A stretch of 64,000 bases of DNA from Globodera rostochiensis. Its lineage: Eukaryota; Nematoda; Chromadorea; Rhabditida; Heteroderidae. The stretch is taken from the NCBI GenBank assembly GCA_018350325.1, contig JAEVLN010000011.1:2600449-2664448 (forward strand), given 5' to 3'. Within the stretch, counting starts at the first letter, position 1; each line of letters opens with the position of its first letter. The notes below the pieces were generated by a model that saw nothing but the letters and a program-made list of their open reading frames with translations, searched no databases and had not been told where the DNA came from. Below, piece by piece: positions 13,618 to 24,400 of this stretch. Made by a program: the position numbers and the translations under genes.

Positions 13618-13888
13618 AGTTTTTTCGTTCTTGGTTATTCTTTTTTGGTTGTAAATTAGGTATTTCCGGTCTCTCACTTAACCAAATTCGCATATTAATA
13701 CATTTTATTCGTGTGATGTGATCTTTTTCGTTTAAACTCTTTTAATTCTTCTTGCCTTTTTCAAGTTTTTCGTTCTTGGTTATTCTTTTTTGGTTGTAAA
13801 TTAGGTCTTTCCGGTCTCTTCTTAACCAAATTTGCATAATAATACTTAAATTTCCTCGCATTTTCCCATGTGATGTAATCTTTCGTTG
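13618..13888. repeat. Tandem duplication downstream of the DUF229 gene
   Basis: About 115 bp starting AGTTTTTTCGTTCTTGG at 13618 recurs at 13764 with small differences. Both copies run through GGTTGTAAATTAGGT and on to a GTGATGTGATCTTTTCG-like end. This is a recent local duplication in the 3' flank. Confidence 0.8.
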
Positions 13889-14057
13889 AAAACTTTTTTT
13901 GCTTTTTGTCAATGTTTTTACCGGCGATGAAAAGATTCTAATCAAATTTATGCCCTTTGATGCAGCGTTTGTTGTCGTATCGTTGCCAATGCCAAAATGG
14001 TACTTTTAATCGTTTCATGGGTTGTTCAATAACTTTCTGATTTGCCGAATTTGGCCG

Positions 14058-15799
14058 ATGGACCATCCCTCGCGAGACATTCGTCCGACTGAGGCGCAAT
14101 TGCTGAAGGCATTGCCTTTTTGCGATGGGGAGCCATCGTCGTCGAAGAAGGCCCCAATTTGTGGCATTTGCGGCAAAACGTTCAAGAATCGTGGCTCAAT
14201 GCGTTTTCACATGCAAAGAGCGCATAAGACGGAATTTGTCGATGGTGAAAATGGCACTTTGGACTCGATTCTGGGCTTTAGACGGGACGGAAACTGCACA
14301 ATTGGGGGAGGGGGGAAGGGGGAAGCGATGCGTTTCCATTGTCCCCTGGAGGGATGTCGGAGGAGGGACGGCACACAGCAACACTTTGCATCGGCCAAAT
14401 TACTTGTCCAACATTTCCAGAAAAAGGTTAGTCGGTGCCTGGGCCAAGAATCCCGACCGACAATAAAAATAATGGGGATGCGCGACATTCTAAACTCGAG
14501 CACTTTCAAATGGGTCATTAATTCTAATTTTATTAAATTTAGCACACAGAGAAGAGACATCGATGCAGCGAATGTTCGGCGCGTTTTGCGTTGGCGAGAG
14601 ATTTGCGCTATCACCAGAAAAAGGTCGATCGATCAGAGGGGAAACGATCGGAATTGGGCGGCAAATATTCAATTTTTGGTCAGAGGGTGGGCCAATGAAC
14701 GATCAAATCACGAGAATCGTTGATTGACGAAAAAACAAAATCTTTCCCAAAAAAGGTCTGTCCGAATGCAAAGCGCGTCATTTGCGCGGAGACTTCCATC
14801 CCAAATTCAAATTCGCGCCTTCCGACAACGGCGGAACCAACGCCAAACGCTGCCCAAAGTGCCATCAAAGTCTTTCTCGTGCCGGTGAAATTCGATCAGA
14901 GAATGCGTTTCCGACGCATTTTTCCCCGGTACATTTTTTCTGTTTGAAATCGTCACTTTTGTTGGGAGAGTTTTTGTGGGGTTAAAACAAAATTGTGTTG
15001 AATTTTATTTAAGTTTAATTCTGCACAATTTATGCCGCCTTTTGTTTGCTTAGATTGGCCGCCGTCGAACGGCGAACGGTCGCAACGCAAACCGGTGACC
15101 ATCGACCACAAAACGTTTATTCCCTGCGGCAACAAATTGCCCCCCAATTTTGTGCTGAGTCATCGCCCTCCGGCGACACTTTTTACACTGAATCCGCCGT
15201 TGGGGCATCGTCTCAATTTGGACATCGAATGCATAAAAATAATGTGAACTTTTTTGTTTGTTTGGTTTTTGCTCAAAATTCAACAAAAAAATTCAACAGA
15301 ATTTGTTTGGCGAACTGCTCCAATTCCAAAATGCGCATTGCCAGACAAATTACCAGCCGAAAACGACGACGATCGACTTCGCCGCCCAATGGCCCAGCGG
15401 CGCCATTCCCTCCGGCGTCAATTCCTTTTCCTCTTCGTCCATTTATTTGCCTCCCCTCGTGACGTCATCCACCCAAACGGCACAAATGCTTCACCAATGC
15501 TCACAAACAATCGCCAACGATCCGCCGACGGCAACGGATGGACACAATGCCAAATGGTGCCCCGGGGGGGGGAAGTGACTGAACGTTCTTCTGCTGACTT
15601 CGTTTTCAGCTCTCTCCTCCTCCAAACGGCGGCCACCCAAACGTATGCCTTCTCACAAAGACTTCCGCCGTTTTTGGGCGATGGAATGGATTCGAATTGC
15701 TGTTGGGCCACGGCTCCGCTGGACGAGGCGGCGTTGTGCGCGTCGGTGTCGGCACAGACCGACGCGAACTGGACGAAGGAAATGCCACGGGTTGGCTGA
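14058..15799 (+). CDS. ATMIN/ASCIZ-like zinc-finger protein with TQT motifs
   Basis: Looks like the ATMIN/ASCIZ transcription factor, whose N-terminal C2H2 fingers bind DNA and whose TQT motifs bind dynein light chain DYNLL (family knowledge). Exon 1 (14058-14426) holds finger 1 (CGICGKTFKNRGSMRFHM) and finger 2 (FHCPLEGC...LVQHFQKKH). Exon 2 (14543-14623) holds finger 3 (CSECSARFALARDLRYH). The C2H2 spacing and the PLEGC finger follow the ATMIN order. Later exons encode a disordered Ser/Gln-rich tail with ATQT, CQTN, STQT, ATQT and AQTD, five TQT-like sites. The last join (TG|C across an intron) fixes the frame and stop at 15797-15799. The exon at 14757-14935 has two open frames and its phase is unresolved. 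Confidence 0.65.
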
Positions 15800-16536
15800 A
15801 CATTGGCGGGCGGTCACCGACGATGCTTTCTTATGATTTTGATTCGGCGTGGTTTAGGAGTTTGGAAATTGCCGGAGAGTCTTACTTTTTTCATATTAAA
15901 TCCGGATTGAACTCCTTTGACCGTAATTGTCAAAATGCTAAGAATTTCTGTTTTTTGAGTCTCCCTCTCCCCCTTTTTTGTCTCCCATTTTCATTTTCTG
16001 TCCGTTTGTTTGTCGCCTCTCCGCCCCTTCCCTTTTTTGTTCTTTCTTATTGAAAAGTGCCCACTCACTTCGAATGGACGGCATATTTGTGCTGCCATTT
16101 GTCGGGATTTTCAATAAATGACAAAGTGAGTGAATAATGACGGCGGTTGGACTTTTCCTTTTATTTTCCCATTCCTCCCCCCCCCCCCCAAATAATTCCA
16201 TTCATTCCCCAAAATAAGCCAAAATTCGATAAGAAGTGAATGCCTCCAAATGAATGCGAAGGATTTGAGAAAGAAGCGATGCCCGAGAGTTAATTTGATG
16301 ACCCCCCGGGGGGGGGGGGTTCGAGTAGGGCTTAGTCCAGACCCCCGACGTACGGGTTGGTTTGTTGGGCTCAAACTATCCCCCCCCCCCTCCCCCCGTC
16401 CATCGAAAGAACAAAATGGCGTCGTTTTGTTGTGCGTTAAAGTTCTCGACTTTCTTTCAGCCAATTCACTTTTCGGGACTCGAGCTCTGCTTCTCGAGTT
16501 TTGGGTTTCAAGAAGATCGTTGATTTGAATGAAACG
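15800..16536. other. Spacer with homopolymer C/G runs
   Basis: 3' UTR of the ATMIN-like gene and 5' region of the next gene. It contains a C run near 16180, a G run near 16309-16319 and a C run near 16381-16395. No gene is supported. Confidence 0.5.
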
Positions 16537-17925
16537 ATGGAACTGTTCCATCTTCTCGTCCCATTCTTCCCTCTCGTCGCTTCGTCCATCGTTCGCTTTC
16601 AATCCTTTCAGGACTTAAATAGGCACGAATTCGGCCTGGACGACGAAGGAAGCCGGCATTGTCTGGTGTTGAGGTGAGGCGGGAGGGTTTGGGGGGTTGC
16701 GTGCGTGCCAATGTTTGCACTGACCCCCAAAAATGATTTGATCGGCCCAAAGGGGGAGGGGCTTTGATTATTTTCAAGATCAGGGAAAGTATAGGCCGCC
16801 CGAATGTGTTGGGATAACCCGCAAATGGCTCAGGTTCACCGCCAATCTGATCAACTTGAACCTGAAGAAGCAATTAGCTGTTGAGGTACAATTCGGCGGT
16901 TTATTTGTTGGGTCAAGGCCCGTCCGATCACTCCCTCTCGACTGAACTCTCTCAGAATGTCGACTTTACTTCGGCCCGCGTCAAATTGGTCGGCTTCTGT
17001 TCAGCACGCAACGAATTGAAAAAGCATTCCCAGGCAAATAAATTATAGGAAATTCAAAAAAAACAAAATGATTAATTTGTAAGTGGCGGTTCAGATCCAG
17101 GCAAGTTGGCGGGTGGGCAAACAGCGGAAAGCGCTGAAATTTGCGTTCCGTGAGAAGCGAACAAAGCGTTCGACGACGCACGCGGAAGAGCTCCGATGGC
17201 TGCTGGACAAAGTGGAATTCATGGACAAATTCAAAGGTCCCGATTGGTGAGAAAGCGCCTCGGGGGTTACTGCGGCGAAAGGGGCGGGGGGGGGGGGGGT
17301 GGGGGGATGACAGACATTTTGTTATGCCCAAAAGGGTTGTTGGGTTCTTTATTATTATAATTCATCCCCCAGGGCGATCGGTTCGTTTCACTTCCGGTCA
17401 AAATGTGTCGGCGACAGTGAACGCGCCGCTCAATCAGAAGTTTGTGTGTCGCGATTGTAAGTTTAGCTGCGCCATTACATTAAACATGGAAAAATGATTG
17501 TCCCAACTCCAAATTAATTGTTTTATATTCGTTCTCTGATCACTAATGATCTGCCCGCCCTTTAGCCATCAACTTGACCCTCCAGCACCCGCGCTATAAG
17601 GACATCGTCGTCCAATTGGTGTCCGTCGCCAACCAAATCGAACTTCAGCCAATCGCCGCTTCTTCCGGACTCGGAAACAATGGCAATTGAAATGAAATGA
17701 CAAATTGACAATTTAAATTTTAATTTTAAAGTGTTCGTTTGCGAAAGGACCCGCCGCCGAACGCTTCGCGAAAGTTTTCGTAGCAAAATGACAGTGTTTT
17801 CGGGCATTTTGTTGGGCATCGGATCGGTCGGAATGATTGTCGGCTATTCGTTTTGGAAGCAAATGCCGGCACAAAACGATGAGCCCGCCGGCGATCGACG
17901 GAGAGAATACGACAATTTGCAATAA
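16537..17925 (+). CDS. LAMP-like type I membrane protein (tentative)
   Basis: Probably a single-pass lysosomal/vesicular membrane protein of the LAMP/UNC-46 type; this is inferred from layout, not from a diagnostic motif. It starts MELFHLLVPFFPLVASSI, a signal peptide. The luminal part contains spaced cysteines (SRHC, PPEC, GFCSAR, FVCRDC, FVCER). A membrane segment near the end (SGILLGIGSVGMIVGYSFW) is followed by a short tail ending REYDNLQ. YDNL is a tyrosine-based YxxPhi sorting signal, as in LAMP tails. About eight short exons. Introns 17034-17094 and 17683-17731 appear to use GC donors. Without the latter the protein would stop just before the membrane segment. The first splice junction (16650-16790) is uncertain. 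Confidence 0.55.
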
Positions 17926-18457
17926 TTGCCCCCCCCCGAAGGAATAAAATAATAAATAAAATCATTTCGATTAAATTCGAAAAAGACGGAGCGGCGGAGG
18001 TCGACGGCCCGTCCATTCTTTCCCAATAATGTTAAGAGCAGGTTGACAATGACGCCCTAGGGCAAAATTCAAAGTTTTTTAAACTGAAATTTGAAGCCAT
18101 TTATAGCTTACAATTAGCATGTTTGGATAGGCTAATTATATATGCCAAGCAAATCTTTGCTTTCCGTTGTCCATTCATTCCCCCCCCCCAATAAGCCGAC
18201 AATTGAGACGGCGGCCTCCCCCGCGGGCACTTTCTCATCTTTCCCCCGGGAAAAAGCAGCCGAAGGAAGTTTCACCCACCGCCGACTCTTCCCTTATTCC
18301 CCCCCCCCTTTTTCTTTATTGAATTTGCGTACTCTCCGAAAATATGTCAATAAATTACTGCGGGGACAGAATTTGAAGTTGAAGCGGGGACACAACAAAA
18401 ATGTCGGAAATCGCTTACGAATTAATCTCTAATCGACTCTTTGCATAGCCGCGGGCG
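17926..18457. other. Spacer between LAMP-like gene and nAChR gene
   Basis: Contains AATAAA-type signals at 17943-17960, two C runs (about 18181-18189 and 18300-18308) and no supported coding frame. Confidence 0.45.
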
Positions 18458-21400
18458 ATGATTGGCACAGCGATCGCCGCAATGGCATTTCTTTGCCCGA
18501 CAATTTGGTCAAATTTCCGCGCAACGGCAACAAAAATCAGCCGAAAAAATTACGAGTCCCAACTTTATGAGGTTAATTCGACTCGGCTAATGACCACTAA
18601 TTAATGAGCGCTTTTCCCCAGGACCTTTTGTTCACTTACAACAAAATTGCGCGACCCGTCAGAAACAGTTAAGAAGTTTCCATTAACAGAACCATTCGTT
18701 TAAATTAATTTTATCCGTAATTATTTGATTATTTTTGGCCAAATTGAGGCTCCGACGTGCTTTTGATCGATGTGGGCGCCTCTCTAATTCGCATAATCGA
18801 CGTGGTCAGTCAATTCAGTCACTTTTTGCGAAATGTTTTGATGACAGGACGAGAAGAATCAAGTTCTGACAACCAATTTGTGGCTGGAAATGGTCGTGCC
18901 ATCATTTAATAATTAATTTTGCCATAATTTGCCTTAACGAACAGAGATGGAATGACGCAAAACTCCAATGGGACCCGTACAAATACGGAGGTCCCTTTTC
19001 TCTCAACTTTCTTTTCCTTAAAGCCTCCGCCATTTTGTGGAAAGGCATTCGCCAATTGCACATTCCCAGCACCGACATTTGGGTGCCCGACTTTGTTCTG
19101 TACGACAACGCCGCGGGGGACCCGGACATTACGTACATTTTCTTGGCATTGGCACCCACGGGGCTGGACAAAAGCGGCATATTTATGTGTTGTTGGGAGG
19201 GAATGAAATGGGCTGAGCCCGACGGCATTATGCCCAACCCCCGGCGGCATTATGTCTAACCCCAGCGACATTATGTCCAACCCCAGGCGGCATTATGTCC
19301 AACCCCCGGCGACATTATGTCCAACCCCCGGCGGCATTATGCCCAACCCCCGGCGGCATTATGTCTAACCCCCAGCGACATAATGGTTAACCCCGGCGGC
19401 ATTATGTCCAACGCCGGCGGCATAATGTCCAACCCCCGGCGGCATAATGTCCAACCCCCGGCGGCATAATGTCCAACCCCCGGCGGCATAATGTCCAACC
19501 CCCGGCGGCATAATGTCCAGCCCCGTCCGTTTGTGGCAGAATTGAGACAATTTAACCAAACTTTTAAGGATTTTCACCGATGCGTTGGTCGGCAGTTTCG
19601 TCAAATTAATCCATTTTTTGCTCCTTTAAAGGTTTCTTTTAACGGCCGCGTCTATTGGCAACCGCCGGCCATTTACAAGTCATTCTGTCCGGTTCGTTCG
19701 AATTCCCAAAACATAAACTTTTGCTTTGCCGAACAAATGAATTGGCACTTCTCCAAAAAACTCCAAATTTTGTCAGATTAAAGTCAAATGGTTTCCGTAC
19801 GATAAGCAAGAGTGCAAGATGAAGTTCGGAGCTTGGTCTTACACCGGATTTTACGTCGACTTGCGACAATTGCCTCGGGGTAAGTGCACTTTGGCGTTTC
19901 GAATTTTCAAATGAATCATTCGAATTCCTCAGACCAAATTGAACTTCGGCACAGTGAAAAGGACGAGGAATACGAATACATGGAGAACGGCATGGACCTG
20001 AGCTTTTTCCATCGGTAAAGTCCGGTGATCTCGAATGATTGATGTCGAACTCGTAGGTCGGCTGAATGGGACCTGATGAATCTGACTGCCGGTTTGTGGT
20101 GCCAATGCCAAATCAAAAATCTTTTTAAACTCTCCGCCGAGTTCAGCTCGTCACGATGTGCTCTATGCCAGCTGTTGTGGGCCCGAGAAGTTGGCACTTT
20201 TGTGCATTTGTGTGTAGTGAGATTTGGGAGGGGTCCCCGAACAATTCGGGACTCGGGAATAACCGTGGTGGGGGGGGGGGGTTTCTTGCTGCCTGGACAG
20301 TCATTTCGGGATTCAAGAATCCCCCCCCCCCTCAGGTTTGTGGACATCACCTACTACCTGGAGTTGCGTCGCAAGACGCTGTTCTTCACGTGCAACCTGA
20401 TCGTGCCCTGCTTCCTGATCTCCTTCCTGACCACCTTCGTGTTCTACCTGTCCGACCACAAAATCACCTTCTCCATCTCCATTCTGGTCACGCTCACTGT
20501 CTTCTTCCTGGTCTGATAATAACAGCAAGAATTCCCCCATTTGTTAGCTAAAATTGTTTCTCGCAGGTGCTCATCGACTTGACCCCACCAACTTCGTTGG
20601 AAGTGCCAATGTTTGTTGGCATTTCCTTAATACCCAAAATGCATCCATGCCGGTTAAGGTTCGGCCAGTATTTGATCACGACAATGGTTTTTGGCACGGC
20701 ACAAATTTTGCGGGGCATTCATTCAAATTCCGTTTTGTCAGATTCTCGTCGCTTTGTCCACGATGGTTTCCGTGGTGACAGTGAACATTCGTTTTCGCAG
20801 TGGCGCCACCCACCAAATGTCGCCGTGGATCCGCGTCATCTTCCTCAACCTCCTCCCCAAGTGAATTTATTCGTTTAAAAATTGTCAAATTGTCCATTTT
20901 GATGGAACGGGGGGGGGGGTGGTTTAGAAGCTTTAGCTTTAATTTAAATCCCACGACAGAATGTTGTTGATGAAACGACCCGAACGACCGCAAAAATGCA
21001 AATTGTCGGAGCCCGGCACAGGGCAAATGCCGAAAAGTCCGTCTTCAATGTCCGCCAACGCTTCGCCGAATGCTTTAGCCTCCATTTGCCCTTCGCTAAT
21101 TGCCAAAACACCGATAGAAAGGGACGGCGCACAAAATGCCAAAGGCAACGGGGCACCGAACCTTCGGACGCCCCGAAGATCGGCGCCAATGTCTAAAGGA
21201 AAGGTGTGTATGGATCAGACTGATAATTTGCTTAATGACTTTTTGTCCATTATCATCCCCTCGGGGAGGGGGGGGGGGGGTTGCCGATATGGGAAATCAT
21301 CCCCTCGGGGGCGGGGGGTGCCGATATGGGAAGGGGGGGGGGTGCCGATATGGGAATCATCCCCTCGGGGGGGGGGGGGGTGCCGATATGGGAATCATTC

Positions 21401-24400
21401 CCTCGGGGGGGGGGGGGGGGTGCCGATATGGGAATCTTCCCTCGGGAGGGGGGTTGCCGATATGGGAATCATCCCCTCGGGGGCGGGGGGGTGCCATATG
21501 GGAATCATCCCCTCGGGGGGGGGGGGGTGCCGATATGGGAATCATTCCCTCGGGGGGGGGTTGCCGATATGGGAATCATCCCCTCGGGGGGGGGGGGGGT
21601 GCCGATATGGGAACATTCCCTCGGGGGGGGGGGGGGGTGCCGATATGGGAATCATTCCCTCGGGGGGGGGGGGGTGCCGATATGGGAATCATTCCCTCGG
21701 GAGGGGGGTTGCCGATATGGGAATCATCCCCCGGGGGGGGGGACGGTGCCGATATGGGAATCATCCCCTCGGGGGGGGGGGTGCCGATATGGAATCATTC
21801 CCTCGGGAGGGGGGTTGCCGATATGGGAATCATCCCCTCGGGGGCGGGGGGGGGTGCCGATATGGGAATCATTCCCTCGGGAGGGGGGTTGCCGATATGG
21901 GAATCATCCCTCGGGGGCGGGGGGGTGCCGATATGGGAAGCATCCCCTCGGGGGGGGGGTGCCGATAGGGAATCATCCCCTCGGGGGGGGGGGTGCCGAT
22001 ATGGGAATCATTCCCTCGGGAGGGGGTTGCCGATATGGGAAGCATCCCCTCGGGGGGGGGGGAGGGTGCCGATATGGGAATCATCCCTCAGGAGGGGGGT
22101 TGCCGATATGGGAAGCATCCCCTCGGGGGGGGGGGTGCCGATATGGAATCATCCCTTCGGGGGGGGGGGGGGGTGCCGATATGGGAATCATCCCCTCGGG
22201 AGGGGGGGGGGGTGCCGATATGGGAATCATCCCTTCGGGGAGGGGGGGGTGCCGATATGGGATCATCCCTTCGGGGAGGGGGGGTGCCGATATGGGAAGC
22301 ATCCCCTCAGGAGGGGGGGGGGTGCCGATATGGGAATCATCCCTTCGGGGAGGGGGGGGTGCCGATATGGGAATCATCCCTCAGGAGGGGGGTTGCCGAT
22401 ATGGGAATCATCCCTTCGGGGAGGGGGGGTGCCGATATGGAATCATCCCTTCGGGGGGGAGGGGGGGGGGGGGTGCCGATATGGGAATCATCCCCTCGGG
22501 GGGGGACGGTGCCGATATGGGAATCATCCCCTCGGGGGGGGGGAGGGTGCCGATATGGAATCATCCCCTCAGGAGGGGGGGGTGCCGATATGGGAATCAT
22601 CCCTTCGGGGAGGGGGGTGCCGATATGGGGATGCATTCCCCTCGGGGGGGGGGGTTGCCGATATGGGAATCATCCCTCGGGGGGGGGGGGGTGCCGATAT
22701 TGAATCATTCCCTCGGAGGGGTGGGTGCCGATATGAATCATCCCCTCGGGGGGGTGGGGTGCCGATATGTGGAATCATTCCCTCGGAGGGGGGTGCGCGA
22801 TATGGGAATCATCCCCTCGGGGGGGGGGGGTGCCGATATGGGAATCATCCCTGGGGGGGGGGGGGGGCCGATATGGAATCATCCCTCGGGGGGGGGTGCC
22901 GATATGGGAATATCCCCTCGGGGGGGGGGGTGCCGATATGGGAATCATTCCCTCGGGGGGGGGGTGCCGAATGGGAATCATCCCTCGGGGGGGGGTGCCG
23001 ATATGGGAATCATCCCTCGGGGGGGGGTGCGATATGGAATCATCCCCTCGGGGGGGGGGGGTTGCCGATATGGGAATCATCCCCTCGGGGGGGGGTGCCG
23101 ATATGGGAACATCCGGGGGGGGGTGCCGATATGGGAATCATCCTCGGGGGGTGCCGATATGGGAATCATCCTCGGGGGGGGTGCCGATATGGGAACATCC
23201 TCGGGGGGGGGCCGTATGGAATCATCCCCCGGGGGGGTGCCGATATGGTAAGCATCCTCGGGGGGTGGGGGGTGGTGGCCGATATGGGAATCATTCCCTC
23301 GGGGGGGGGGGTGCCGAATATGGGATCATTCCCTTCGGGAGGGGGCGGTTGCCGATATGGGAATCATTCCCCTCGGGGGGGGTGGGGGTGCCGATATGGA
23401 ATCATTCCCCTCGGGAGGGGGGGGGGTGCCGATATGGGAATCTCCCCTCGGGAGGGGGGGTTGCCGATATGGGAATCATCCCCTCGGGGGGGGGTGGTGG
23501 TCCGATATGGGAATCCTTCCCTCGGGAGGGGGGGTGCCGATATGGGAATCATTCCCTCGGGGGGGGGGGGGTGCCGATATGGGAATCATTCCCTCGGGAG
23601 GGGGGTTGCCGATATGGGACATCCCCTCGGGGAGGGGGGGTGCCGATATGGGAATCATCCCTCAGGGGGGGGGGTTGCGATATGGGAAGATCCCCTCGGG
23701 GGGGGGGGGGGTGCCGATATGGGAATCATCCCTCGGGGGGGGGGTGCCGATATGGGAATCATCCCCTCGGGGAGGGGGGGGGTGCCGATATGGGAACATC
23801 CCCTCGGGGGGGGGGGTGCCGATATGGGAATCATCCCTCGGGGGGGGGGGGTGCCATATGGGAAGCATCCCTCGGGGGGGGGGGGTGCCGATATGGGAAT
23901 CATCCCTCGGGGGGGGGGTGCCGATATGGGAATCATCCCTCGGGGGGGGGGTGCCGATATGGGAATCATCCCCCGGGGGGGGGGGGGTGCCGATATGGGA
24001 ATCATCCCTCACGGGGGGGGGGGGGGTGCCGAATGGGAATCATCCCCTCGGGGGGGGGGGGGTGCCGATATGGGAATATCCCCTCGGGGGGGGGGGGGGT
24101 GCCGATATGGGAATCATCCCTCGGGAGGGGGGGGGGTGCCGATATATGGGATCATCCCCTCGGGGGGGGGGGTGCCGATATGGGAATCATTCCCTCGGGG
24201 GGGGTGCCGTATGGAATCATCCCTCGGGGGGGGGGGGTGCGATATGGGAATCATCCCTCGGGGGGGGGGGGGTGCCGATATGGAATCATTCCCTCGGGGG
24301 GGGGGGGGTGCCGATATGGGAATCATCCTCGGGAGGGGGGTTGCCGATATGGGAATCATCCCCTCGGGGGGGGGGGTGCCGATATGGAATCATCCCTCGG

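Noticed and set aside
19221..19524. CRISPR-like array
   Set aside because: Units are contiguous without unique spacers, and the host is eukaryotic. It is a minisatellite.
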